Assembly: GCA_022825885.1 (NCBI GenBank)
Contig: JAJDVY010000013.1
Coordinates: 1-64,000, forward strand
Direction: 5' to 3'
Length of the DNA: 64,000 nucleotides
From: Nitrospirales bacterium
GTDB lineage: Bacteria; Nitrospirota; Nitrospiria; Nitrospirales; UBA8639
Shown: positions 16,990-25,598 of the stretch, piece after piece
Layout of the letters: the number at the start of each line of letters is the position of its first letter
Numbering within the stretch: the stretch's first letter is position 1
Made by a program: the position numbers and the translations under genes
Notes under the pieces: model-generated
What the model saw: the letters and a program-made list of their open reading frames with translations, nothing else
Databases searched by the model: none
What the model was told of the DNA's origin: nothing

Positions 16990-19155
16990 ATGGATCTTTT
17001 GATAAATTTTCTGGGGCGGTTGTCCCAGAGTTTTTTTCCCTCTGCCCCCCATCAGGCCCAACCACGTCACCGGAAGCCGCATAACCCTTCCCTGAAACTG
17101 ATCTCCAACAATCGTGGAGTGGCGGGAGAGGTGGACGGTGTGCAGGGCCGGTCCGCCCCATCAACCGTAGGCCACGCGGAAGCCGTGGAAGACGCCTTGG
17201 CGCGGAGCACGGGGTGGCTTCTCGACCAACAAAATCCGGAACATGGCTATTGGGTGCAGGAATTGGAGGCGGATACGACGTTGACCTCGGAGTATTTGAT
17301 GTTGCGCCGGTACATCGGGGCCGTTGATAAAGAGCGGGAAGCCAGAATGGTCCGCTATTTTCAACGCACCCAACTTGAAGACGGTGGATGGCCGATTTAT
17401 ACCGGAGCCCCCATGGACGTCAGCGCCTCGGTCAAAGCCTACTTTGCCTTGAAATTGGCCGGGGTCCCACAAGATGATCCGGCGATGTGTCGAGCTCGCC
17501 AGGCGATCCTGGACAAAGGCGGCGTGGTTTCAGCCAACGTTTTTACGAAAATTGCGTTGGCCTTGTTCGGACAATACGATTGGAAAGGGCTTCCGAGCAT
17601 GCCCCCCGAAGTCGTGTTGGCCCCCAAGAAGTTTGCCTTTAACATCTACGCCATCTCGTACTGGTCCAGGGCCGTCGTCATTCCTCTCCTGATCGTGTAT
17701 GCCGTGCGTCGGGAATGCCGGATCTCCCCGGAACAGGGGATTGAGGAGTTGTTCAGTACGCCTCGTGAGCAAGTCAATTATCGCGACGTCCCGCCGTTTC
17801 AAAAAGATCCCGAACTCATCAGTTGGCGGAACTTTTTTGTCTGGGTTGACCGGATTCTCAAGGTCTATGAGAAGCATCCGCTGCGGTTTGTCCGGAAAAA
17901 AGCCATGAAGCACGCCGAGGCGTGGTTGCTGGACCATATGCAAGGTGAGGGAGGGCTTGGAGCCATTTACCCGGCCATGGCCAATTCGATCTTTGCCTTG
18001 ATGGCCCTTGGCTACCCGGTGTCGTATCCGTTGATCCAGAAGGCTCTTCGAGAAATCGAGGCATTGGAAATCGACGCGCCGGCTTCAGTGGATGGACCAT
18101 CCACGCTTCACTTGCAGCCGTGTCATTCTCCAATTTGGGATACGGCGTTAACCGTCAATGCGCTCATTGAGAGAGGTCTCCCCCTTGACCATGAAGCGCT
18201 GTCGCACGCCTCTTCCTGGTTGTGCTCCCGACAAACGCGGAAGGTGGGAGATTGGATTGTCTCTTCTCCCACGGCTACGCCAGGCGGATGGTATTTTCAG
18301 TTTGAAAATGAATTGTATCCCGATGTCGATGATACGGCGGCCGTCCTGACCGCCTTGGCGAAAGTTTCGCCGTTGCAGCCTGCCGACCGGGATGAGGCCG
18401 TTCAGCGAGGGCTGCAGTGGGCATTGGCCATGCAAAGCTCGAATGGCGGTTGGGCGGCCTACGACCGGGATAATGATCAACTGATTTTCAACAAGATTCC
18501 CTTTGCGGATCATCAGTCGTTGCTTGATCCTCCCACGGCTGACCTCACGGGCCGGTGTCTGGAGATGCTCGGCGCCCTGGGTTATGACGGGTCACACCCT
18601 GCCGTGCCCCCGGCGCTTGAGTTCCTTCGACGGGAACAGGAAGCCGACGGCAGTTGGTATGGGCGATGGGGAGTCAATTATCTCTACGGGACCTGGTGCG
18701 TCGTCGTTGGCCTTCAGGCTATTGGAGAGGACATGTCCGCGCCATGGATTCGACGCGCCGTTGCCTGGGTTGAATCCAAACAAAACCTGGACGGCGGATG
18801 GGGAGAATCCTGCTTGTCGTATGCCGACCGAGCGTGGGCCGGGAAAGGCGAAAGCACCCCCTCGCAAACGGCGTGGGCCCTGCTGACCTTGTTGACCGCG
18901 GGCTTGTCCGATTCCTTGAGCGTCGCAAGGGGCATTAATTTTTTGCTTCGTCACCAACGGGGAGATGGGACGTGGTCAGAACCATTCCACGTCGGCACCG
19001 GATTCCCCAGGGTGTTCTATCTTCGGTATCACGGCTACAGCAAGTACTTCCCCATGTGGGCGCTGGCCATGTATCGTAACGTTCGGATGCGCCGTCAAAC
19101 GAAGGCTCAAGCGCTGCAATCCGTCGCGCAATCAGCCAGGCAACGGCAGTCCTGA
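16990..19155 (+). CDS. shc: Squalene-hopene cyclase
   Basis: 721 residues, slightly longer than usual because of a basic N-terminal extension of about 60 residues. The enzyme cyclises squalene to hopene on the inner membrane. The catalytic DVDD motif (DxDD type) is at residues 445-448 after FENELYP. Several QW-type repeats are visible (for example QLEDGGWPIY, QSSNGGWAAYDRD, QEADGSWYGRWG, QNLDGGWGES). No clear ribosome site precedes ATG 16990. It heads the hopanoid block with hpnG, hpnM and hpnH downstream, and dxs and ispG supply precursor. Confidence 0.95.
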   Translation: MDLLINFLGRLSQSFFPSAPHQAQPRHRKPHNPSLKLISNNRGVAGEVDGVQGRSAPSTVGHAEAVEDALARSTGWLLDQQNPEHGYWVQELEADTTLTSEYLMLRRYIGAVDKEREARMVRYFQRTQLEDGGWPIYTGAPMDVSASVKAYFALKLAGVPQDDPAMCRARQAILDKGGVVSANVFTKIALALFGQYDWKGLPSMPPEVVLAPKKFAFNIYAISYWSRAVVIPLLIVYAVRRECRISPEQGIEELFSTPREQVNYRDVPPFQKDPELISWRNFFVWVDRILKVYEKHPLRFVRKKAMKHAEAWLLDHMQGEGGLGAIYPAMANSIFALMALGYPVSYPLIQKALREIEALEIDAPASVDGPSTLHLQPCHSPIWDTALTVNALIERGLPLDHEALSHASSWLCSRQTRKVGDWIVSSPTATPGGWYFQFENELYPDVDDTAAVLTALAKVSPLQPADRDEAVQRGLQWALAMQSSNGGWAAYDRDNDQLIFNKIPFADHQSLLDPPTADLTGRCLEMLGALGYDGSHPAVPPALEFLRREQEADGSWYGRWGVNYLYGTWCVVVGLQAIGEDMSAPWIRRAVAWVESKQNLDGGWGESCLSYADRAWAGKGESTPSQTAWALLTLLTAGLSDSLSVARGINFLLRHQRGDGTWSEPFHVGTGFPRVFYLRYHGYSKYFPMWALAMYRNVRMRRQTKAQALQSVAQSARQRQS

Positions 19156-19198
19156 TTGGCGTCATCTTTTCTCACTTCAACGGTTTCCGGAGTCTTCC

Positions 19199-19960
19199 CT
19201 GGAAAATATCGCTGTCTTTGCCGCGACCCCTTGGGAGTTCAGCGCCATTGGACAGGCGTTGCCTGCGAGCCAGGTTGAGCGGATCAACGGGGTCAAGTGG
19301 CGTCGATGGGCGAATGCTTCCCGTTTCATTGCCGTCATTCAAACCGGGATCGGGTTGGCAAATGCGCGGGCCGCGTGTGAGGCGGTGTTTCCGAAAAGAC
19401 CCTGGACCGTGTTTATTTCCTCGGGGTTTGCGGGCGCCTTGGTTCCTTCGCAAATCGGCGATTTGGTGATTCCCGAACAGGTCGTCCGGGAGGATTCGAG
19501 TCTCACGGGGCTCGTTCCCGATTCCTCTATTCTCTGCAGTGCCTCGTATCGGCAACACGCTTGCCAAGCGGCGAAGGTATCCAAGAGCGCGGTTCTCTCC
19601 GGTCGGTTGGTTACGGTCAGAAATATCGTCTGGTCGGCTAGAGACAAATGGGCCATTGGCCGGGCTTTTGAAGCGAGCAGCCTGGATATGGAAAGTGCGG
19701 CTATCGGGTCAATGGCTGCCCGGCATGGCATCCCGTTCTGCGTGGTCCGGTCGGTTTCTGACCTGTTAGAAGAAGATTTACCCTTCGATCTCAATCTGTT
19801 TCGCCGGCCGGGCACGTTCGTGCAAGGGACGTGGGCCGTGGCCACCACTCCGGGAAAATGGTCGGGGTTCAATCGACTGCGTCGGCAAAAAAACGCGGCC
19901 TCGGTCCGGTTGGCTGGATTCTTTGAAATCTTTTTCTCCATGACGGAAAATAGCAGCTAA
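19199..19960 (+). CDS. hpnG: Hopanoid-associated phosphorylase (HpnG), apparent CTG start
   Basis: A nucleoside phosphorylase-fold protein of 253 residues that releases adenine from adenosylhopane to give ribosylhopane. Visible motifs are ENIAVFAATPWEF at the N-terminus, the GIGLANARAACEAV and SSGFAGALVPSQIGD strands, and the SLDMESAAIG segment with its purine-binding Met-Glu. No ATG, GTG or TTG lies in frame between the shc overlap and the first conserved strand. CTG at 19199 has GGAG 6 nt upstream and gives the expected length, so a non-canonical start is proposed. It lies 43 nt after shc. Confidence 0.8.
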   Translation: MENIAVFAATPWEFSAIGQALPASQVERINGVKWRRWANASRFIAVIQTGIGLANARAACEAVFPKRPWTVFISSGFAGALVPSQIGDLVIPEQVVREDSSLTGLVPDSSILCSASYRQHACQAAKVSKSAVLSGRLVTVRNIVWSARDKWAIGRAFEASSLDMESAAIGSMAARHGIPFCVVRSVSDLLEEDLPFDLNLFRRPGTFVQGTWAVATTPGKWSGFNRLRRQKNAASVRLAGFFEIFFSMTENSS

Positions 19961-19964
19961 AGCA

Positions 19965-19989
19965 TCGACCCGGTTTGAGTCCGGGTCGA
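19965..19989 (+). other. Perfect 9 bp hairpin after hpnG
   Basis: TCGACCCGG (19965-19973), a 7 nt loop and CCGGGTCGA (19981-19989) form a strong stem directly after the hpnG stop. No T-tract follows. It could attenuate transcription or protect the upstream mRNA end. Confidence 0.5.
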
Positions 19990-20051
19990 GATGGTATCCA
20001 TGTTGAAAAATCCCGTATTGACCGGACTTGTTGACAAGAAAGGAAATGGTT

Positions 20052-20708
20052 ATGCCTCAGCGACTTCCAGGAATTGCGAGAACGGTTGACATACGCATCC
20101 CCATCTTGATCAGCGCACTGACTCTGGGGTTGTCGATCTTTGGATTTTCTTCGTCACTCTCCGCGGCTGTGGAGCCAGGTTCAGCCATGGAGGCGATGAA
20201 AGAGACCATTGATCAGGCCCTGAAGATCATGGAGGATGAGTCTCTCAAGTCGCCGGAAAAGTCCCGGGAACGGTTGGCAATTCTGGAAGACATCATCGGA
20301 AAGCGTTTCGATTATAGGGAAATGGGGAAACGAACCCTGGGGAAACATTGGCGGCAATTCAGCGAAGCCGACCGGAAAGAATTCGTGCGGCTGTTTCAGC
20401 GCTTCTTATCCAAGACGTACGCCGGAAACGTTGATGGCTATTCCGGCGAACAGGTTCACTATCTCAAGGAACGGAGAAAAGGAAATTTTGCGGAGGTTCA
20501 AACCGCGGTGACCTCGGACAAGTCGACCGCCTCTATCTATTATCGCTTGCTGAAGAGCGCGAATGCCTGGAAGGTGTATGACGTGGTCATAGACGGCGTC
20601 AGTTTGGTCAAAAATTTTCGAAGCCAATTTGGACGTATTATCGAGGCCGAATCGGCAGAGGGTCTTCTTGAGAAATTACGGGCGAAGACCGCCGTGTCCG
20701 GGTCCTAG
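20052..20708 (+). CDS. hpnM: Hopanoid-associated MlaC/Ttg2D-like transport protein (HpnM)
   Basis: 218 residues with an N-terminal signal or anchor (IRIPILISALTLGLSIFGF) and a mature domain of the toluene-tolerance Ttg2/MlaC family (KRFDYREMGKRTLGKHWRQF, FVRLFQRFLSKTYAG, AWKVYDVVIDGVSLVKNFRSQF). MlaC proteins are periplasmic lipid carriers; next to hopanoid genes the member is called HpnM and is linked with hopanoid trafficking. ATG 20052 is chosen (AAGGA, 7 nt). ATG 20046 and TTG 20028 are alternatives. No Mla ABC transporter genes are nearby. Confidence 0.8.
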   Translation: MPQRLPGIARTVDIRIPILISALTLGLSIFGFSSSLSAAVEPGSAMEAMKETIDQALKIMEDESLKSPEKSRERLAILEDIIGKRFDYREMGKRTLGKHWRQFSEADRKEFVRLFQRFLSKTYAGNVDGYSGEQVHYLKERRKGNFAEVQTAVTSDKSTASIYYRLLKSANAWKVYDVVIDGVSLVKNFRSQFGRIIEAESAEGLLEKLRAKTAVSGS

Positions 20709-20726
20709 GACGTCCTGTAGCCGTCT

Positions 20727-20755
20727 GCCGTCGTTGTTTCCGCATCGACGGCTTT
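20727..20755 (+). terminator. Weak candidate terminator after hpnM
   Basis: GCCGTCG (20727-20733) and CGACGGC (20746-20752) form a 7 bp stem with a 12 nt loop followed by only TTT. The short T-run makes efficiency doubtful. Confidence 0.3.
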
Positions 20756-20851
20756 CGCGGGTGGGAGAAGGGTCGGAACAGGATGGTAGCATTTCCTAGT
20801 GGGATTTCTTGACATCATCCCTTTATTTTGTGAAACTGAGTCTTCACGTCA

Positions 20852-20880
20852 TTGAATTTTCACTGAATCCGATATATCAT
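20852..20880 (+). promoter_or_regulatory. Possible sigma70 promoter for dxs-ispG
   Basis: TTGAAT (20852-20857), 17 nt and TATCAT (20875-20880) in a locally AT-rich stretch would start transcription near 20887, about 33 nt before dxs. Confidence 0.45.
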
Positions 20881-20919
20881 AGTGCATCACAATGCATTAT
20901 TCGGAAGTGAAATAAGATT

Positions 20920-22803
20920 ATGTCTCTCCTGAAAGGAATCGAAGGGCCGTCCGATCTCAAAAAATTGTCGCCTGAACAATTTCCGGATTTATGCCAGGAA
21001 ATTCGCGACCAGATTATTGCCGTGATCTCGAACGTCGGCGGGCACCTTGCTTCCAATCTCGGCGTCGTTGAATTAACCGTCTCGCTTCATTACCTGTTAA
21101 ATACGCCCGATGATCTGATTGTCTGGGATACCAGCAATCAAACGTATGCCCATAAGCTGTTGACCGGTCGACGAGAGCAGTTCCATACGATTCGGCAATT
21201 CGGCGGATTGAGCGGGTTTTGCAAGCGGGAAGAAAGTGTCTATGATACGTTTAATGCCGGTCACGCGGGTACGGGTGTTTCTGCAGCCGTGGGTTTTGTG
21301 GAAGCCCGGGAACAACAAAAGCAGTCTCACAAGGTCGTTTGCGTCGTGGGAGACGGTGCGTTGACTTCCGGACTGACCCTCGAAGGGCTTCAGCAAGCAG
21401 GTGATAGCCGGAAAGATCTGTTGGTGATTTTGAACGATAATCAAATGTCGATTTCGAAAAACGTCGGGGCAATCTCTGCCTATCTGAACCGGACCATTAC
21501 CGGTGAGTTGGGCGTTCGTCTGCAAGAAAAGGCGAATCGGCTCATGGAGACGATCCCCCGCATTGGCGGACAGGTGAAGAAAGTGGCCGGCCGGGCTCAA
21601 TCGTTGGCAAAAGGGTTGGTGTCGCCCGGGATGCTGTTTGAGGAATTGGGATTTCGGTACGTCGGGCCCCTCGACGGTCACGAATTTGAATATTTACTGC
21701 CGACCTTGGAGAACGTACTCAAGCTGGAAGGTCCCACCTTATTGCATGTCGTCACCAAGAAGGGCCTGGGCTATAAGCCGGCGATGAGCGATCCCGTGTG
21801 GTTCCACGCCAGTTCACCCTTTGACCGCGACACGGGAAAACCCAAGAGTAAAGCCGCAAAACCTTCGTATAGCAGTATTGCCGTCAACACGCTCGTTCAA
21901 TTGGCCAATGAAGATCCGCGTATCGTGGCGATTACCGCTGCGATGTGTGAAGGGACGGGATTGACCGCCTTTGAGCAGGCCTTTCCCGACCGGCTGTATG
22001 ACGTGGGGATCGCCGAGCAACATGCGGTGACGTTTGCCGCGGGTATGGCCACGCAAGGCATGCGTCCCGTGATCCCGATCTATTCGACTTTCTTGCAACG
22101 CGCCTATGACCAGGTTATTCATGACGTGGCCACGCAGAACCTGCCGGTGACGTTCTGCATCGATCGGGGAGGACTCGTGGCGCAGGATGGGACGACCCAC
22201 CACGGGGTGTTTGATTTTGCGTATCTCCGGCATATGCCGAACATGGTGATCATGGCCCCCAAGGATGAAAATGAATTACAGCATATGGTCAAGTCGTGTA
22301 TCAGTTCCGATCGGCCCGCCGCCGTTCGGTATCCTCGGGGCTCGGGGTTGGGCGTAAAAATGGACCAGGTCCCGGAAACCCTGCCTCTCGGCAAGGGCGA
22401 GTTGTTGCGAGAGGGGACGGATATTGCGTTGCTTGCGATTGGTATCGCGGTGCATCAAGCGATGGAGGCGGCCGAGCGGCTGGAGGGGGAAGGGATTTCC
22501 GTTGCGGTCGTGAATGCCCGCTTTGTCAAACCGATTGATGCCGGGTTGATCGGCACCGTGGCCAGACAGGTGAAGTGTCTGCTTGCCATAGAGGAAGGCT
22601 CGGCAATGGGCGGGTTCGGGTCCGCGGTTCTTGAGGTCCTCTCCGAGGAAGGCATTGTCAACGTGCCGACCAAGTGTATAGGGTTGCCTGACTGGTTCAT
22701 TGAACAGGGTCCGCAGGATTTCCTGCGCGAGAAATACGGGTTGACGGCTGACGGCATTTATCAACAAGCCAAACAATTGGTTGCGCGCGTCTCCGTTCGA
22801 TAG
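20920..22803 (+). CDS. dxs: 1-deoxy-D-xylulose-5-phosphate synthase
   Basis: 627 residues, typical of DXS. A TPP-dependent enzyme that condenses pyruvate and glyceraldehyde 3-phosphate, the first MEP-pathway step. The TPP/Mg motif is GDGALTSGLTLEGLQQ with NDNQMSIS. The transketolase-like central domain has DVGIAEQHAVTFAAGMA and the C-terminal domain ends near GLPDWFIEQGPQDFLREKYG. It lies 24 nt before ispG. The hopanoid genes around it consume the product, so the neighbourhood is a triterpenoid supply block. Confidence 0.97.
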   Translation: MSLLKGIEGPSDLKKLSPEQFPDLCQEIRDQIIAVISNVGGHLASNLGVVELTVSLHYLLNTPDDLIVWDTSNQTYAHKLLTGRREQFHTIRQFGGLSGFCKREESVYDTFNAGHAGTGVSAAVGFVEAREQQKQSHKVVCVVGDGALTSGLTLEGLQQAGDSRKDLLVILNDNQMSISKNVGAISAYLNRTITGELGVRLQEKANRLMETIPRIGGQVKKVAGRAQSLAKGLVSPGMLFEELGFRYVGPLDGHEFEYLLPTLENVLKLEGPTLLHVVTKKGLGYKPAMSDPVWFHASSPFDRDTGKPKSKAAKPSYSSIAVNTLVQLANEDPRIVAITAAMCEGTGLTAFEQAFPDRLYDVGIAEQHAVTFAAGMATQGMRPVIPIYSTFLQRAYDQVIHDVATQNLPVTFCIDRGGLVAQDGTTHHGVFDFAYLRHMPNMVIMAPKDENELQHMVKSCISSDRPAAVRYPRGSGLGVKMDQVPETLPLGKGELLREGTDIALLAIGIAVHQAMEAAERLEGEGISVAVVNARFVKPIDAGLIGTVARQVKCLLAIEEGSAMGGFGSAVLEVLSEEGIVNVPTKCIGLPDWFIEQGPQDFLREKYGLTADGIYQQAKQLVARVSVR

Positions 22804-22827
22804 GTCTTGACCTGAAGAAGCCTTGCG

Positions 22828-23988
22828 ATGAGGATCACGCGAAAAAAAACCAGACAGATTCAGGTCGGTTCAGTCAAGATCGGGGGGGGGGCGCCCATTG
22901 CGGTCCAGTCCATGACTGTCCCTCATCCGAGTGACGTCCGTGGAACCGTTGAGCAAATTCACCGGATGGAAGCGGCCGGGTGCGAGCTTGTGCGTGTTGC
23001 CGTACCCGATCAAGAGGCCGCGACGGCCCTGCCCAACATCAAAGCGCAGACTTCGATCCCTTTAATAGCGGACGTGCATTTCGATCATCGCCTGGCGCTC
23101 AAAGCGGCCGAAGTCGTCGATTGTGTTCGCATCAATCCCGGAAACATCGGGCCATGGTGGCGATTGGCCGAAGTCATCAAAGCCGTGCAAGACCGGGGTA
23201 TTCCCCTCCGGGTGGGCGTCAACGGCGGTTCGTTGGAGCGCCCCCTGTTGGAGAAGTACGGGTATCCCACGGCCGAGGCCCTGGCAGAATCGGCCTTGAA
23301 TGCCGTCCATGCCATTGAGGATATGGGCTTCACAAACATGAAGGTGTCGTTGAAAGCCTCGGACGTGCACATGGCCGTTGACGCGTATTGGTTGTTTGCC
23401 CATCAATCGGACTATCCCCTTCATATCGGGATCACCGAGGCGGGGACCGCCAGCACCGGCGCAGTCAAATCCGCCATCGGATTGGGCTGGCTGTTGTCTC
23501 ACGGGATCGGAGACACCTTGAGAGTCTCGCTGGCCGCCGACCCCGTGGAAGAAGTGAGGGTCGGTTTTGAAATTCTCAAATCCTTGGAGCTTCGTCATCG
23601 CGGAGTGAACGTCATTGCCTGTCCGACCTGCGGCCGGGTCGAGATTGACGTGGTGCGACTGGCCGATGAACTGGAAAAACGGCTCAGTCATATTACAATG
23701 CCCTTAAACGTGTCCGTCTTGGGCTGCGTCGTGAATGGTATCGGCGAAGGGAAGGAGGCGGATATCGGCATTGCGGGAGGGCAGGGCATGGGCATTCTGT
23801 TCAAAAAAGGGAAACTCGTTAAGAAAGTGCCGTCGGAACAACTGATGGACGTCCTCATCGAAGAAGTTGAATTGATGGCGTTGGAGCAGAATGACTCACC
23901 TGCGGGGACGTCTTCTTCCCCGTCCCCGATTGCTGCGGATTCTGACTCGTCATCCGGTCGTGAACTCCCCGTTCTGTCCTCGCGCTGA
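22828..23988 (+). CDS. ispG: 4-hydroxy-3-methylbut-2-enyl-diphosphate synthase
   Basis: 386 residues. An iron-sulfur enzyme of the MEP pathway that converts the cyclic diphosphate MEcPP to HMBPP. The N-terminus TRKKTRQIQVGSVKIGGGAP and ITEAGTASTGAVKSAIGLGW are family signatures. Cluster cysteines are in IACPTCGRVEID (two Cys, about residue 265) and SVLGCVVNGIGE (about 300). The last 35 or so residues are a low-complexity Ser/Pro tail (SPAGTSSSPSP...) not seen in typical IspG. Co-transcribed with dxs. Confidence 0.96.
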   Translation: MRITRKKTRQIQVGSVKIGGGAPIAVQSMTVPHPSDVRGTVEQIHRMEAAGCELVRVAVPDQEAATALPNIKAQTSIPLIADVHFDHRLALKAAEVVDCVRINPGNIGPWWRLAEVIKAVQDRGIPLRVGVNGGSLERPLLEKYGYPTAEALAESALNAVHAIEDMGFTNMKVSLKASDVHMAVDAYWLFAHQSDYPLHIGITEAGTASTGAVKSAIGLGWLLSHGIGDTLRVSLAADPVEEVRVGFEILKSLELRHRGVNVIACPTCGRVEIDVVRLADELEKRLSHITMPLNVSVLGCVVNGIGEGKEADIGIAGGQGMGILFKKGKLVKKVPSEQLMDVLIEEVELMALEQNDSPAGTSSSPSPIAADSDSSSGRELPVLSSR

Positions 23989-24047
23989 CTCACGTCGTCC
24001 CAATGCATGGTGCTTTGCGGCGGACAGCCGCGGTGACCGGTCTCTCC

Positions 24048-24076
24048 TTGTCAGGGGTTGAGGGCCTCGTTATAAT
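24048..24076 (+). promoter_or_regulatory. Promoter of tRNA-Cys
   Basis: TTGTCA (24048-24053), 17 nt and a perfect TATAAT (24071-24076). The predicted start near 24083 is almost at the mature 5' end of the tRNA. Confidence 0.75.
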
Positions 24077-24084
24077 GTTGCCCG

Positions 24085-24160
24085 GGCGCCGTACCCAAGT
24101 GGCTAAGGGAGCAGTCTGCAAAACTGCGATTCAGCGGTTCGATCCCGCTCGGCGCCTCCA
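24085..24160 (+). tRNA. tRNA-Cys (anticodon GCA)
   Basis: A full cloverleaf can be folded: acceptor GGCGCCG pairing with CGGCGCC, U8-A9, anticodon stem GCAGT/ACTGC around loop CTGCAAA with GCA at 24118-24120, T-loop GGTTCGATCCC, discriminator T and an encoded CCA (24158-24160). It sits between ispG and hpnH. Confidence 0.95.
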
Positions 24161-24207
24161 TTGCCATTTCATCTCATGAGTCGAATAGAAAGGGTCTTGG
24201 GAAAACC

Positions 24208-25224
24208 ATGGCTGTTCCGCTCTCCCAGATGCTGACAGTCACCAGCTACGTGTTCTCGCAAAAACTGAAGGGCGTTAAACGCTATCCATTGGTGTTGATG
24301 TTGGAGCCGCTCTTTCGGTGCAATCTGGCCTGTGCCGGTTGTGGAAAGATCCAATATCCCGAGCACGTCCTGGACCGGCGGTTAACGCCCGAACAATGTT
24401 GGGCTGCGGCTGAAGAGTGCGGCGCTCCCATTATCAGCATTCCCGGCGGGGAGCCGCTCATTCATCCCGAGATGTCGGAGATCGTTCAAGGGTTGGTGCG
24501 CCGCGGGAAATTTGTCTATTTGTGCACGAATGCGATTCTGCTGGAACGCAAAATGGATGAATATACCCCTTCCAACCGTTTGATCTTCAGTATCCACATG
24601 GACGGGTTGCGTGAAGAACATGATTTCGCCGTCTGTCGTGACGGGGTCTATGACGTCGCGACGAGAGCGATCAAAGCGGCCTTAAAACGAGGATTCCGGG
24701 TCACCACCAACACGACCCTTTTCAGCGATGCGAATCCGCCTCGGGTTCGGGCCTTTTTTGACGAAATGATGGATCTTGGCGTGGAGGGGATGATGATATC
24801 TCCGGGCTACAGTTACGAAAAGGCGCCGGACCAGCATGGCTTCTTGAAGCGGCGTCGGACGCAGGAACTGTTTGCCGCAGTGTTTGCGGAGAGGAAACGC
24901 CGGTGGCGATTCAACCAATCCCCCTTGTTTTTGGAATTTCTTATGGGCAAACGTGATTATCAATGCACCCCATGGGGAAATCCCACCTATAATATTTTCG
25001 GCTGGCAGAAGCCGTGTTATCTTTTGCAGGATGGATACGTATCGAGTTTCAGGGAATTGCTCGAGACGACCGCGTGGGACCGGTACGGCGTCGGGCGCAA
25101 TGAGAAATGCCGGGATTGTATGGTGCATTGCGGGTTCGAAGCCTCGGCCGTGGAGGAAACGTTTGGTTCATGGTCCGGGTTGACCGGAACCGTGAAGGCG
25201 ATGTTGTTTCCCAACGCGACCTGA
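24208..25224 (+). CDS. hpnH: Radical SAM adenosylhopene transferase
   Basis: 338 residues. HpnH adds the 5'-deoxyadenosyl group to hopene, the first step of hopanoid side-chain synthesis. The radical SAM cluster motif CNLACAGC gives Cys 38, 42 and 45 in CxxxCxxC. SIPGGEPLIHPEMSEI (the GGE motif) and FSIHMDGLREEHD follow. A C-terminal Cys cluster (NEKCRDCMVHCGFEA) is present. The product adenosylhopane is the substrate of HpnG, encoded 4 kb upstream. The stop codon overlaps the next start (TGATG). Confidence 0.95.
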   Translation: MAVPLSQMLTVTSYVFSQKLKGVKRYPLVLMLEPLFRCNLACAGCGKIQYPEHVLDRRLTPEQCWAAAEECGAPIISIPGGEPLIHPEMSEIVQGLVRRGKFVYLCTNAILLERKMDEYTPSNRLIFSIHMDGLREEHDFAVCRDGVYDVATRAIKAALKRGFRVTTNTTLFSDANPPRVRAFFDEMMDLGVEGMMISPGYSYEKAPDQHGFLKRRRTQELFAAVFAERKRRWRFNQSPLFLEFLMGKRDYQCTPWGNPTYNIFGWQKPCYLLQDGYVSSFRELLETTAWDRYGVGRNEKCRDCMVHCGFEASAVEETFGSWSGLTGTVKAMLFPNAT

Positions 25225-25598
25225 TGGACCTGCTCCCGGTTCCCATTGTAGGGATGTCTATGTCTCAGGATGGGCCGGAAGATCCTGCCGAACAAAGCCT
25301 CCATGGAGCGGTTGTTTATCCAAACTCTGAGCAGGAATTGCTGAAAGTCATTGAATCGGCTTTCGGCTACCGAGGTGACATCATGCTGGAATTGAAGTCC
25401 CGGGAATGTATCAGCGGCTATCTGTTTAATCGCGTGCTCGATGGCCCGCATTCCTATGTGGAGATGTTTCAACCCGGTCAGGCAGGCCCACGGAGGATTC
25501 CCTGCCACGAGATTCACGCCTTCCATTTTACGGGGTACGATACGGCTTCCGGAAAATCCTGGGAAGCGTGGGTTCAAACACGCCGGCAGGAGAAGTAA
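25224..25598 (+). CDS. Unknown protein coupled to hpnH
   Basis: About 124 residues from ATG 25224, which shares the A of the hpnH TGA stop, implying translational coupling. ATG 25254 or 25260 would give shorter forms. No signal peptide, membrane segment or recognised domain is visible. The core (GYRGDIMLELKSRECISGY, FQPGQAGPRRIPCHEIHAF) looks beta-rich and soluble, with two Cys. It is not one of the standard Hpn proteins I recognise. The coupling suggests a role with HpnH or in hopanoid modification. Confidence 0.65.
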   Translation: MDLLPVPIVGMSMSQDGPEDPAEQSLHGAVVYPNSEQELLKVIESAFGYRGDIMLELKSRECISGYLFNRVLDGPHSYVEMFQPGQAGPRRIPCHEIHAFHFTGYDTASGKSWEAWVQTRRQEK

